Positions 1-10,560 of a stretch of DNA of 64,000 bases are shown piece after piece. The first letter of the stretch is position 1. Every line of letters starts with the position of its first letter. Below the pieces are notes generated by a model, which made no database searches, was not told where the DNA came from, and worked only from the letters and a program-made list of their open reading frames with translations. The DNA is from Culex pipiens pallens (Eukaryota; Arthropoda; Insecta; Diptera; Culicidae): positions 119,695,225 through 119,759,224 of the forward strand of contig NC_068937.1 in NCBI RefSeq assembly GCF_016801865.2, read 5' to 3'. Both the position numbers and the translations under genes were made by a program.

Positions 1-295
1 CGATCACGGTCAGATGCTTTCCAGCTGGGATGGCGGGAACGATTTAGTTCGTGCTTTACCGAAGCAGCCTTACGGACACGATGCTATGCTGCTGCTGTTT
101 ATCAGCGGAGGGACGCCGACGCAGACTTAGGTAAAACGCCTTCGTTAGCTGTCCGTATTTGAATTGATATGGAATTGATATCATTCGATACAACTTCCGA
201 ATCGTTTACATTTCTGTCATCTTTCCCCAAAAGCAATTGCGCAAATTGCTTACAACATTTGCCGAACAAATAGTGCTAGGCAAGTGCTAGGAGGC
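1..295. other. Unassigned stretch with a short open frame
   Basis: The first 130 bases are less AT-rich than what follows. A plus-strand frame is open from base 2 to a TAG at 128-130 (42 codons) and enters from outside the window, so it could be the tail of an exon. No motif is recognisable and no splice site decides it. The rest of the stretch shows nothing I can name. Confidence 0.25.
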
Positions 296-414
296 CAAGG
301 GGTCGTGCATAAACCACGTGGCTTTTTTTTGGAGAATTTTTGACCCCCCCCCTCCCCCCTCATGGTTTTTCGTGGTTTCACGCCAACCCCCCCCCCCCCT
401 ATATGGCCACGTGG
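296..414 (+). repeat. CACGTG/poly-C interspersed repeat, copy 1
   Basis: The block starts with GGGGTCGTGCATAAACCACG, contains two runs of C or C/T-rich sequence separated by ATGGTTTTTCGTGG, and ends at GGCCACGTGG. An opposite-orientation copy lies at 4246-4373 and a shorter relative at 7366-7426. Three related copies show it is an interspersed repeat. I cannot assign a class. Confidence 0.6.
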
Positions 415-495
415 CTTTTTCCTCCCAGGTGAAAAATCTTTAAAAAAAAAGACAAAATAAGTATAGATGTCAAAAATGTTTATCCACAAATGATG

Positions 496-1472
496 TACCG
501 TCAGTGGTGGTGACTTTTGGTCAAAAAACGATATTACTGTTGTTATTTTAACACAATAAAAACATTTCAAATTATATCGAAATAAATAATGTTGGGGAAT
601 GCTCCTGAATTTACCAACATTTTCCCAGAATATGGCTAGTATAATCACACCGTTCATAAATGCCAATCGTTTTAAAATTAACTCAAACTCACCCTTTAGA
701 GGGGGTGACATTGGGTCAAATAGAAAACATTTTAATTTGTGTAGGTGCTGTAACACCATTAAAACCAATTTAATAATATATAAAAAAAAAACAGAAATTC
801 ACTTAAAAGTGTGAAAAAAGTATGATATCACAAAGTTTAAGGTACCGTCAGTGGGGGTGACATTGGGTCTGGGGGGAGATTGGGTCAAAGTGATTATTTA
901 CGAATTTTACTATTTCTCAGGTTATTCTCAATGAAACTGAATTCTGTTAAAGGGGTTGTGTAGGGGACATCTTAAAAAGACTTCGCTGAAAAACTCTCGT
1001 TCCTAGAACAAATCCTGTTATTTTGGCAGATGTCTAAAGTTGGGGTACGTTTTTGGCCAAAAATGACCTCTCGAAAAATCATTTTTCTAATATTTTTGTT
1101 AGAATTGCTCGAAAACTACCCAAATGTTTGAAAATCTCCACTTCAAACATTGTAGCGTGTCAATACGATTCCCTCGAACAAGAAACGCTGTTGGATGACT
1201 TGTTTTTACCATATCTTTGAATTTCAGCATCATTTTAGTTTCATTTGACCCAATGTCACCCCCTCTAAGGGGTGAGATTGGGTCAATTTTCAAACTATTG
1301 GCATTGAAGGCAGTGTTCATCAAAATCCACCATATTTTGGGAAAATGTTAGTAAACTATCTAAGAACAAATGTACGTTGAAAGATTTTCGATGTTAATTA
1401 AATTGTTTTTGTTATTATGAAATTTCGAGAGGTGTTTCGTTTTTTGACCCATAGTCACCCCCACTGACGGTA
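496..1472. mobile_element. Fold-back/TIR element, TACCGTCAG type
   Basis: Ends are TACCGTCAGTGGTGGTGAC at 496 and its near-complement GTCACCCCCACTGACGGTA ending at 1472. Longer arms pair: 599-722 matches the reverse complement of 1245-1370, including the words AACATTTTCCCA and GGGGGTGACATTGGGTCAAA. A further forward copy of the terminal word sits inside at 843-861 and pairs perfectly over 19 bases with 1454-1472, so the element may be two nested or partly duplicated units. The terminal TA dinucleotides fit a TA target duplication. No transposase frame is visible, so it is non-autonomous. Confidence 0.75.
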
Positions 1473-1914
1473 AATAATAACAGTATAACAATTCATTGGA
1501 ATGGTACAAATAGTAAAAAATACTCTCAACAAAACAAGCAACTTAGTAAAACATATGTATTCAAAATAATGGAATTGCAGTGCAATTAATTGCATCCAGA
1601 ATAAATATGCTTTAAGAATTAAAGCTATTTTGATATATAAACAGCATTCATGATTTAATTTAAATGCGCTTTTAAATATTTTCTTAAAATCGAAATTTAT
1701 TAAATAGAAAAGTTTTGTTTCAGGAAGAAAATATTTTTTATTTTAAGGAAAATATCTAGTTATGAAAGCTCCTAGTTAATATTTATTTAATTCCAAACAT
1801 TCATAAAAATCCAAACTAAAGCAACTTTTCTTATTAATTAAGCATGATTGATTCCAATGATTCAGTGTGTCCAAAAAAGTCGAGCTGTTTAATTTTTTTC
1901 TCCATACAAGAATC
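1473..1914. other. AT-rich spacer
   Basis: Strongly AT-rich sequence with many A and T runs. I see no repeat end, tRNA-like box or plausible coding frame. Confidence 0.5.
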
Positions 1915-2600
1915 AGAGACAGGGACAAACATTCAATATTACGACCTTTTGAAATGTTAGTCTTAATTTTTTTTTGTTGAAAATATTGATTTCGAAAAGA
2001 TCGGAAAATTTCACGAAAGTTTTATTTATAAACATTGAAAATCGCACCATTAGTTGCTGAGATATCGACATAAGCAAATTATGGGTTGTTTGGGTAGTAA
2101 ACATCCATTTTTCTGTTTTAAAATCTTTGCATGGCAATATCTCAGCAACAAAGCAACAAAAAAATTTCTCAGCATTTCAAAAAAAAAAAAAATTTTCAAA
2201 GTTGGGCAAACATGGGCACTTATTTTTTTAAATTAATAACTGCAACTATTTTTAAAAAAAAGTTACCTAAAAATAGCTATAACTTGAAAACGGTGCACTT
2301 TATGAAAATTTCACTAATGTACTTTTAGATTGCAAATTCGATTTTACACCAAATCGACCAAAAATTTCTTCAAAAGATACAGATTTTTTAATTTTCATTG
2401 CTGCCAAATTTGTATGGAAAACTATATGGACAAACTAATGATGCAAAATGGCTTGGGCACCAAAAAAGGTTTCAGACGGATTAAAAAAATCAAAAATTAA
2501 AATTTAAGAATAAAGACCGATTTTGTATAGAATTGCTCGAAAATCAATTTCGTGTCTTTGGAAAAGTTGTAGACAACGCGCTAAAAATCATTATTTTAGT
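1915..2600 (+). repeat. Copy of the 45-kb fold-back family
   Basis: The order of words matches 45310-45730 on the same strand: a GAAAATATT..TTTCGAAAAGATCGG block, TTAGTTGCTGAGATATCGAC, ATATCTCAGCAAC, AGTTACCTAAAAATAG and AACTTGAAAACGGTGCACTT, then TTTTAGATTGCAAATTCGAT. The later part (2350-2490) resembles 46050-46220, including ACTAATGATGCAAAATGGCT. It is a diverged single arm, not a full palindrome. Boundaries are approximate. Confidence 0.65.
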
Positions 2601-4245
2601 CATGGACATCCAATTTGTTTAAGTCTTACTCTTACTTTAAATTGATTTTGCTATCGACTACGTGTTTTGAAAAAAATTAAAAAAAGATTGAGCTAAAATT
2701 TGGAATTTATTTTACATTTTTTTCAGTTGTTTAAATAGGCAATTATCTATGATTTAAGATTTTTGATCCAACTTTTGGTTGCTGAGATAGTGAGATATTA
2801 CCTCAAAATAAATACAAAAAAAAATTGAATAAGTTAATTTTTCAATCTTTTAAATATCTTTGAAATTATTAACACTGGGACGCCCAACGCATGTCCAATA
2901 TACACGGATGCCAAATGTCCCGGTTGGTTGAGTTATGCCCGAGAACCAGCGAGTTGAAAATACCGTTCCATCTTTTTTAAGGAGTTTTATTTATGTTGAT
3001 TTTTAACGGCATTGTATTGAAATTTGTTTCACAAATTGATATCGGCATTTAAAAATTAAGTGAATCTTTAAAACTTAAATTATTTTAATGTGTCTATATA
3101 TTTGAGTGGTTTTATCTTAAATATGAAGTTGAGGGTATAGTATATTTTCTCAGCTTAAAGAAAAACTAATATTTTCAGGAAAGGGCACCTTTGGCCCCTA
3201 TTTTTTTATTCTTTTAAATAATTGAGAACAAAAACAATGTTTGCTTGAAGCTCGTTTTTTTTCTCTAAAAATCTAAAATGTTTGCCCATGTTTCTCTTTG
3301 GCTCAAGAAATGAAAAACTAAAAAAAAATACCTACAACTTTAACAATGGATAGTAAACGTGTATTTTATGAATTGTTATGTAATATAACAATCCGAATGG
3401 TGTAACCCATAAAATAAGGAATATATTTTAGACCAAAATATTCATCAAATTTTTTGGTGAATCTTAAAGTATGTATCGTTAGACGTTTCACTTGCAAATG
3501 AGGTAGTGAAACTGAAATTTTGCGCGATGATCCTGAAATTGGGGTTTTTAGTTTCTTTGAACTTAAAAAAATATTGCATGAGAGAGAAGATACAAGATAT
3601 CTTGAGTTTGTTTTAAGTGTCAAAAGGAAATCTTTCGATTCAGATTCTTCGATCACTTATAGGACCAGCTACAGTAATTAGCTAAGATCTGAGATTTTGA
3701 AAATAATTTTTTTCTTCGCAGAGAATCATTTTTAGATACTTCATTTATAATACATATTTAGTTTTTTGCCTTGTTACGAAAATCTTATAAAATTGTCAGC
3801 AATATTTATTTTTTAAGTTGTTCCAAAATAGAACTATCGAAGACTACATCTACTTTCAATGCAAATTTGCAAGCACATTTTTAACTACTTGATACCATCA
3901 ACAAAAAAAAAGAAATTGTGTTTGCATTTTGGTACGCATTTTTTAGGGTATATTAACTTTGGATACTGTCACTTTATTTTTTAACAGCTTTTAAACTTTT
4001 GCAAGACGTAGTTACATGAGTATTAAATAGTGTACATTCAATAACAGGCTCAAAGTATTGATATGAATCTGCCGAAATATATAATTCAATATTGAATTGG
4101 AAAATATTATGACATTGAAATATAAGTAATAATTTTAAACACAATAATTGTATGGTTTTGAAGTGTAACAAAAAATGTATGCATATAAGTAAATTCAAAG
4201 CGCGTATTTTTTTGTTTTTTTTTTAAGAAAAGATTTTTTTTTAAA
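2601..4245. other. AT-rich intergenic or intronic stretch
   Basis: Low-complexity AT-rich DNA. A small less AT-rich patch at 2880-2960 has no lasting open frame. The open frames of 74-96 codons here lack any recognisable protein feature and are composed of Phe/Leu/Ile/Ser/Asn as expected for random AT-rich sequence. Confidence 0.5.
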
Positions 4246-4373
4246 GGCCACGTGGTCAACCGTCGACCCCCCCCCCCTCCCCCCCATGGCTTTTCATGGT
4301 TTTTTTCGGTCGGATTTCGGACCCCCTCCCCCCCCCTAAGTAGACCACGTGGTTTATGCACGACCCCCAATGG
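4246..4373 (-). repeat. CACGTG/poly-C interspersed repeat, copy 2
   Basis: This is the reverse orientation of the block at 296-414. It begins GGCCACGTGG, has two poly-C tracts around CATGGCTTTTCATGG, and ends with the reverse complement of the GTCGTGCATAAACCACGTGG terminus. It lies just downstream of the decayed gene end on the minus strand. Confidence 0.6.
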
Positions 4374-4462
4374 AAAACTTGGCATTTCGGTAACTCCGTA
4401 TCGTAATTTCTGTGCTGCATCAAATCAAAACTCAACTGATTTATTTTTCTTTTTATTGCCAT

Positions 4463-5045
4463 TTTATTTTATTAAGAGTATTACAATGAACATAAAATCA
4501 AAAAAATCTTCAATTAAATCACGGTGCAGCTTTTGGTATTGTTCTGGAGAAGTCGCCGCACGATTACGCGCACCTTGTCTTTGCGTTCGAGCTCGCGCAG
4601 CACTATGATGTGGGTGGGCGTTACGAGCAAAGTGGCCACTTGAAGGAACGAATAGGCCGGTCCTTTAAGGTAGCCTGGACCGAGACGCGGTCGTCGAAAT
4701 TTTCCATTTTGGAAGTGGGCTGCTGGGCTGCGGGTTGTTGAGGCGCATCAGAGCTGGCCAAGGGAAGATACTCGTAATCTGGTCTTTGCCGGTGCTGAAG
4801 ACCAGCGTGACGTTTTGGTAGCGTTTGTCGTGCGGGAGACGTGCTTCTCCGGGACGGTGCGGCCGTCTCATTTGGATTTAGGATGTCGCACTGTCCAATG
4901 CGTAAGTCAAGAGCGCCCGGGTTTCCTCCATGGATTCGTGAATCTCACATATTATTCTGCGAAAATAAATGTTTAATTATACCTAATTTATTTTGAAAAT
5001 TCAAAAATTTGCTTACCAGAATTTGTCCCGGGTCTGAGAGTGGGT
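4463..5045 (-). pseudogene. Decayed or frameshifted 3' end of an unidentified gene
   Basis: Seen: this region is clearly richer in G+C than its surroundings. On the minus strand a stop TAA lies at 4514-4516 and is followed within about 50 bases by overlapping AATAAA signals (4463-4473). The last about 50 codons read well, with the stretch TLLVTPTHIIVLRELERK followed by a basic segment. Just upstream, sense continues in a different frame (ENFDDRVSVQATLKDRPIR). A canonical 60-bp intron is present at 4957-5016 (donor GTAAGC, acceptor TTTTCGCAG). Joining the exon pieces across this intron meets a stop in all three frames, and further frame changes occur near 4640 and 4900. Inference: a duplicated gene end that has lost its frame, or a real gene with assembly errors. 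I do not recognise the protein; a GTPase-activating TBC-family C-terminus crossed my mind but I cannot support it. Confidence 0.5.
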
Positions 5046-5135
5046 TTGTTTATTTTCAACTGTCACTGGGAAAATTTTGGAGATTACTGTGATTAAAAAA
5101 ATCGGCACCTTCAATTTTCATAACGCCTGAAAAAA

Positions 5136-5159
5136 GTAACGCCTTATCAAAGGCGTTAC
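5136..5159. other. Perfect 10-bp hairpin
   Basis: GTAACGCCTT and AAGGCGTTAC flank a 4-base loop. It lies 109 bases before the start of homology of the GATTA-tailed retroposon and may belong to a longer 5' variant of that element. It is not followed by a T run. Confidence 0.6.
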
Positions 5160-5267
5160 GGTTGTACCAGAGAGAAGGGAATACTCTTTGGTTGTACCTT
5201 TGGCTGGTACCATGAATTTGGTAGAAATTTGTTCCGAGTCCGCGCTCTATTTTGAATACTCTTTGGT

Positions 5268-5641
5268 GCATCCCAGAGGGTCCCGGAGTACCAAACTTTC
5301 TTAGCATGTTGCTCCCAACGAATAAACCAAAATCTCGGAACGTATGGTGGTGTGTCACCACGCTTCTTCCTCCCCTGTCGATTCAGAATTGTGTTGTTGT
5401 TCAAACACTCAGTGCTCAAACTCAACCCACTTCAAACGAATCATGTCTCTGCGATACGACTTTACGCAGTAGGCCTGGCCGCTTTATCGCTTGTAATGTT
5501 TAAATGCATTCCGATGCAATGGCGCACAACAAATGTTAAGAAATGACAAGAAGAGTGCTAAGCGTAATCTAACCTAAGGCACTCTCCAGGATCCCTTCGA
5601 AAGATTGGCTGCACTAGGGTTTGATTAGATTAGATTAGATG
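5268..5641 (+). mobile_element. GATTA-tailed non-autonomous retroposon, copy 1
   Basis: Homologous, in opposite orientation, to 20152-20588 and 29811-30342: shared words include CCCAGAGGGTCCCGGAG, CTTCCTCCCCTGT, GCAGTAGGCCTGGCCGC and CTCTCCAGGATCCCTTCGAA. The plus-strand copy ends with a short (GATTA)n tail at 5623-5641. A fixed 3' end with a pentanucleotide tail and a 23-bp target duplication on copy 2 point to LINE-driven retroposition. The sequence upstream of 5268 differs from copy 2, so this copy has a different or replaced 5' part. Short frames on either strand lie inside the repeat and are not genes. Confidence 0.7.
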
Positions 5642-5964
5642 AGAAATGATTTTTATTCGGTCGCATTGGGATTTCCAGCTTGGAATTTGGGGTTATTTCA
5701 TTGAATGCAAGAAATCAAGTAAATTTGGTGCGGAAACTTTCAGTTTCAGGCAAATAAATAAATGCAAAAAAAAGAAAAATGACTTTCAATGAAATAAGAA
5801 GTGCAATCAACAGCAACGCAATTAAAAAACTACAAACAACTTTAACTGTGTACTAATTGAAATTTAAATTTATTATGAAGTGAGAATTTAGAAAAATTCA
5901 CATATGTTCGGAATTCAGTCAGTCCAATTTGCCGTTTTGAACATTTGATGAAAAAATCATGTTC

Positions 5965-6400
5965 ACTAGGGTGACAAGATTTTTTTTTCTTTAGGTAAAA
6001 ATGAGTAACTGTGCAAATTTTGAGCCAAATCGGTTACTTTTTTAATCGTTGAAGTTTGTATGGGAAAACCACAAAAAATTATGGGGAAAAGCATAAATTT
6101 CAAAAATTACATCAAACGGTGGCATAAATGTATCGGATCATTGTCAAGTGTGAGATTCCTATGTAAAATTTTATGACAAACAACTTTGTCGGAGACGGTA
6201 AAACGATCCTAGTTAACCCTGAAGAGTTATTAGCACATTAAAGAAGACGGTTTTGTATAAAGAGGTTTTTTTTGTTTCCAACTTTAATGATAGAAAGCAA
6301 CCCTCAAACCTTAACCAATTTCGCTCAAAATTTTCACAGCTACTTATTTCTGCCTATTGTTCACTTCCTATTCCTACTAAGCTATTTATTTCAGTATAAA
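5965..6400 (+). repeat. Diverged AGGGTG fold-back fragment
   Basis: Begins CTAGGGTGACAAGATTTTTTT and shares the internal order of the element at 7533-8021: GAAGTTTGTATGGGAAAA, a GTGAGATTC..ATGTAAAATTT block, CAACTTTGT, CGATCCT..GAAGAGTTATTAGC and GCTCAAAATTTTCACAG. The right terminus is not recognisable. Boundaries are approximate. Confidence 0.5.
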
Positions 6401-6625
6401 TCGCTTATCAGGAGTTGTAGTTGAACTGCATTGTGCTGATATGCCAACATTAGGTGCTCGACGAAATTACATGCTGTTCTCCTAGATAAACAGCTCAGTA
6501 CAACTTTAAATGATTTACGGTATTGGCTGAGTTGATCCAAATTGAAAGTTATTAGAATTTTTTAAAGTCACGCTGATTAATTTCAAGATGGTTTACTTTG
6601 AAATCAAGCTTGCTTTTCTTTGCAG

Positions 6626-6811
6626 GATACGCTCATCAACCGTGAAGTTACTTCCTCCGGATATCAAATCCTCTTAACTTTGAATCGCACGATGATAGGC
6701 TTTGCGCTAAAAAGAGATGAAAAAACGCTCATCACTCATGCGTCGAAAATTCCAATCCCGTAATTGTACTCGAAGCATACCCTCCCCTCAAAATAACCCC
6801 CCATCCAGCAG
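6626..6811 (+). other. Candidate spliced exon
   Basis: A pyrimidine-rich acceptor (GCTTGCTTTTCTTTGCAG) ends at 6625 and a strong donor (CAG|GTAAGC) starts at 6812. The 186 bases between are less AT-rich than the flanks. Frame 1 is open for 45 codons and then stops at TAA before the donor; the other two frames stop early. It could be a non-coding exon of a long transcript or chance. No protein feature is visible. Confidence 0.3.
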
Positions 6812-7365
6812 GTAAGCAGAAAGTCGTACCTTCTGAGAAGCTTCACTTATCAATCAATATCTTCTATATATATTTTATTTTTCCTGCCGTACATAAAACC
6901 AGATGGCCCTGGCTTATCATCATCGATCAATTTCCGTGGATGGCTCTCGGGCTTGATTGGTTTCTATAGAACAGGAAATGCTGATCAATGCTTTCCATTC
7001 TTCGGCTTTGTGTTTACAGATGTGTGTAAAATATTTAATTGAAAAATACAAATTCACTTCAACATTTGTCATTTAACTAAATCTTCTGATATGTTACCAG
7101 AGGTGATCCAACTTTATGAAAGGTATTCGAAACCATTTTTTAGCTTCAAAAATAATCAAGTTTCCAGTTGAGGTGGAGCCTCAGAGTGGAGCTACCTTTA
7201 CGAGCCAATAAGCTCAAAATATAGATCATTATCCTGAAATCTTGGAAAAAACGTGAACAATCTCTCAAAATAGGTTCATCCTGTATTATCAATTTACTCG
7301 TATTAGGGGGTAAGCGATTGTCCACGCTCCATACAAAAAAGATTTGTTTGGTACGGAAATTGTTC

Positions 7366-7426
7366 ACGAGGGGTGGGGGGGGGGTCTATCTGAGATTTCA
7401 AAAAAGTGTCCACGTGGTTTATGGAT
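7366..7426 (+). repeat. CACGTG/poly-G repeat, copy 3 (short)
   Basis: GAGGGGTGGGGGGGGGG is followed by TCCACGTGGTTTATGG, which matches the terminus of the blocks at 296 and 4246. Only one end is present. Confidence 0.5.
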
Positions 7427-7532
7427 GATACCATAGTTTAAGTAATTTTAATAGTATATCACCGATTTCACGTCACTAAAAATTATGAAATGGATTTCGA
7501 GGAGAATAGTATATCGGGTTATGATGCTACAC

Positions 7533-8021
7533 AAGGGTGCCCAGAATATGGGACTTTTTTTGAAAACATCGCTCCACAAGCTGAATATGGTTCCTTGACC
7601 TATTTTAGGACTCTGGACCAAATATGAGCAAAATCGGTCAACATTTACCCGTTGATACTCGGAGGTGAAGTTTGTATGTGAAAAATCGAAAAAATGTATG
7701 AAAAACCCAATTTTCTTACGGTATGGTTTGCACGGCTTGCTACTTCCATCCAAATATTCCCAAAAGTGAGATTCTTATTGTAAATTTAATAATCTACAAC
7801 TTTGTACAACATACCAAAGCTGTAAAACTCGATCCTGAAAAGTTATTAGCGAGTTAAAAATGTCATTTTTGTATGAAAAACATTTTTTTCACCAACTTCA
7901 GGCTCGGGTATCAATGGGTTAATCTCAACAAATTTTGCTCAAAATTGGCACAGATACCTAAAATAACTCAAAAAACCGTTTTTCGCTTGTGGAGCAAGGG
8001 GTCATTTTTTCTGGGCACCCT
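7533..8021. mobile_element. Fold-back element with 9-bp target duplication
   Basis: Ends are AGGGTGCCCAGAA (left) and TTCTGGGCACCCT (right). The arms pair further in, at 7534-7690 and 7860-8021, with CTCCACAAGC / GCTTGTGGAG and a GAGCAAAAT / ATTTTGCTC pair. The direct repeat ATGCTACAC flanks it at 7524-7532 and 8022-8030. A 9-bp duplication with long arms is typical of Mutator-type or fold-back DNA transposons. No transposase frame is visible. Fragments of relatives lie at 5965-6400 and 36985-37087. Confidence 0.75.
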
Positions 8022-8407
8022 ATGCTACACCAATCAACAAAAATGTAAAATGCTTCTCCATTAAAAAAATGTTTTGGGAACTATGGTTTTAAGAAGAAGC
8101 ATAATACTTGAAAATCGATTGATCTGATATGAATTTTGATTATACCCTTGGACTTTTACGTCTTTCATTGATCGGTGGTCTAAAAATTTAAAATTTGCTA
8201 GAATATCAGAAAGTATTTCTTTTTTTGAAAAGCGAAACGTTATACGTTCTATTATAAATATTCTACAAGTTTTAAAAATAAAATTTGCAATGGCCTAAAG
8301 TCAACATATTTCGAACTTGAACTTCTTAACAGAAAGGATTAGTTGCATCAACCTCAATCAATTTTTTAAGATGAAAAACAACGAAAATTAGGCAAAATTT
8401 GAACTGT

Positions 8408-8590
8408 ACACAGCAAAAAATCCGATGGTAAAATCGCATGCAGAAGCATGCACATCACCTTCGTGAGAAAAAGCATGTAATATTGCATGAAAGAACGTGT
8501 ACACAAAAAGCATGTTCGCAAGAAAAAATAAAGATTTTGCACACTCAATGCTTTTGCATGCGATTTTACACAGATTTTTTTTTACTGAGT
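8408..8590. mobile_element. Short MITE of the CACAGCAAAAAATC family, no tRNA module
   Basis: Left end ACACAGCAAAAAATCCGATG and right end (complement) ACTCAGTAAAAAAAAATCTG both lead into TAAAATCGCATGCAAAAGCA-type sequence, giving inverted repeats of about 40 bases. The same ends bound the tRNA-bearing elements at 19211, 26208 and 32073, but the tRNA-like unit is missing here. The inner part is rich in GCATG words. Confidence 0.75.
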
Positions 8591-8783
8591 TTTAATAAAC
8601 AATACAGTAGAGGGTTAAAATATTTTAAACTTGGCGCATGCCAGGAACTAAAATTAAAGACGAAACTTAAGTAAACGTATACAATTATGGAAATTAAAAC
8701 TCGATTTCTTTAATTTTATGATGATAAAGCTCCACCTAGTTTCCACCTTTCGAGTTAAACTTTGCAAACGTTTCCCTGCAATA

Positions 8784-8933
8784 CACTGAAATAAAAAAAT
8801 AGTACCTAATTCCTAAATTCTAGGAATTGTGCCACCTTTTCTTATTTAGTAACTGGGTTTTTAGATTACTTAATAAGAAAAGGAGGCAAAATTCCTAGAA
8901 TTTAGGAACTAGGTACTTTTTTTTATTTCAGTG
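8784..8933. mobile_element. Near-perfect palindromic MITE, 150 bp
   Basis: CACTGAAATAAAAAAATAGT at the left is the complement of the right end, and the pairing continues through AGGAATT and CCTTTTCTTATT for about 65 bases per arm around a short loop. TA flanks both sides (8782-8783 and 8934-8935). An RNA copy would form a long hairpin. No coding content. Confidence 0.8.
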
Positions 8934-9726
8934 TACATTAAATCCCTTTAAAGAAAATGATTCAACCATTCATCAGTCACTCTAATCTAATTGCTATCAA
9001 TTACACAATTTTCCTATCAGTCTCACTCAGCGAAGCTTAACTTCCAAGCTCATTCCACCCCGCTCCTAGTCCGCACCACCCAGCGACCATTCATTTGCCA
9101 GGTTGACATAATTTCACACACCGTTGGTCACCAAAGCAGATTAAAGCCAAACAACACCCAGCGAGACGACCTGGCCCAAGCACAAACAGCCAGCCGGCGA
9201 TTTCTCGTGCTTTTCGTTTTGACTTTTCCCAGCGGCAAGAGAAGGCTGATGTTCCACGTGTTTCCATAATTTCCCTCAATTTTCCTTTCCATTCTCAATC
9301 GCATGAGGAAGAGAGTAGCGCTTTCTCTGAGCGATGACAGGGCTAGAGAGAGAGAGAGAGAGTTAAAAACGAAATAAAAATGAATGCAGGTGAATGAATT
9401 TTCCCGACGGAGAGCAAACGAGAGAGTTTTTCCCCCGAACATTACGCTCCCTGCAGGACTCGCCCAAGTAACGTGTGCGCGGTCTTGAACTTGAATTGAA
9501 ATGAACATTTCAGCCCAGTCGTGTTTTTGTGGATGAACTCCGTTGCGTGAAAAGGTGTGTTGCATTGGTCGGGCACGGTGATCCTTGGGAGAAATTTAAA
9601 TGAATTATTCATTCTTGGCTTTTGATGAACGTTGTGCTGCATCAGCTGATGCTCTGTTGAAAATCGATGAGAAAAAAAGTCAAATATATAGATTATGAAC
9701 GTATTCGAAAAAAAGCTTTTAAAAGT
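8934..9726. other. Unassigned, with a short AG run
   Basis: A moderately G+C-rich stretch (9040-9270) and an (AG)n run at 9344-9361 are the only visible features. The 90-145-codon frames on either strand show no protein-like pattern. Confidence 0.45.
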
Positions 9727-10132
9727 CAAATCAAATTATTCGCTCTACAGCATTGCCTTGGCGTTCTCGATTGCGAGATTCCTACTCGAAACTAGGTGTT
9801 CGAAGGCTTGATTGTTGAGGCAATTGCAAACCTCTTTTTACACCTTAGCTTCCATCCACCCCGGGATTCAAACTGACGACCTTTGGATTGTTAGTCCAAC
9901 TGCCTACCAGCGACTCCACCGAGGCAGGACCCAGGGAGACGACTCCTACACCTGGACTGAGCTAACGACCTAACCTTTTTTAGGTTAGTCCGGGACCAAC
10001 ATTTACTTCCCTTCCGACGGAAGGCGTGATCAGACAAATCTCGTCTCGAAAAATGCCACCGGGACCGTCTGGGATCGAACCCAGGCCGACTGGGTGAGAG
10101 GCAATCACGCTTACCCCTACACCACGGTCCCG
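9727..10132 (-). mobile_element. Dimeric tRNA-derived SINE
   Basis: Read on the minus strand, the 5' unit (10132 to about 10062) resembles a tRNA-Glu: an A-box-like TGGTGTAGGGGTAAGCGTG, an anticodon region CCTCTCACCCAG and the B box GGGTTCGATCCC. About 110 bases later a second tRNA-like unit (about 9912-9850) has GTGGAGTCGCTGGTAGG and a B box AGTTTGAATCCC. The 3' tail ends in TTTGATTTGA. The direct repeat CTTTTAAAAGT flanks the element (9716-9726 and 10134-10144), so it is an inserted retroposon. Two tRNA units recall the Twin SINEs of Culex pipiens, though those were described as tRNA-Arg-related. RNA polymerase III would transcribe an active copy. Confidence 0.8.
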
Positions 10133-10462
10133 GCTTTTAAAAGTACTTGGCCTAAAAAACAATCAAAATCCCTTTTTGAACTCTAACAAACAACTAAAAA
10201 TAAGAGTTTAAAGGTAAAGGTTATAAATTAAATCAAATTCATGACACATAAATAATTTACTTTTGTTTTGTTAACCCAAAATTCAGAGTCAAGAGAATCG
10301 TTCCCTCAAAATTTATTGAGGGCTCAGTGCCAAAATCGAATGAATAATGCTACCAACTACCAACCAACACCATAGAAACAAATGTGTTCATTCATTCATT
10401 CATTAATTGAAACAATAAACCTCCCACAAGTGACATACATCTGACCACTCCTTATTCATCAA

Positions 10463-10560
10463 GCTGTGGTGGCCGAGTTAGTTAAGTCATTGGGTTAGTC
10501 TGTGAAAGGTCTCTGGTTCGATTCCCGTAGCCGACGTTTTTGTGTGGACGGATGAACTTT
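10463..10560 (+). mobile_element. tRNA-derived SINE head, Ser/Leu-like
   Basis: A box TGGCCGAGTTAGTTAAG at 10470-10486 and B box GGTTCGATTCC at 10515-10525 are correctly spaced. The acceptor stem does not pair and there is no long variable arm, so this is not a working tRNA gene. The 3' limit of the SINE is unclear and may reach about 10710. Confidence 0.6.

Noticed and set aside
10463..10534. Functional tRNA gene
   Set aside because: A and B boxes are present but the acceptor stem does not pair and the anticodon arm is poor; the same holds for the other tRNA-like units, which are SINE or hybrid-element parts.
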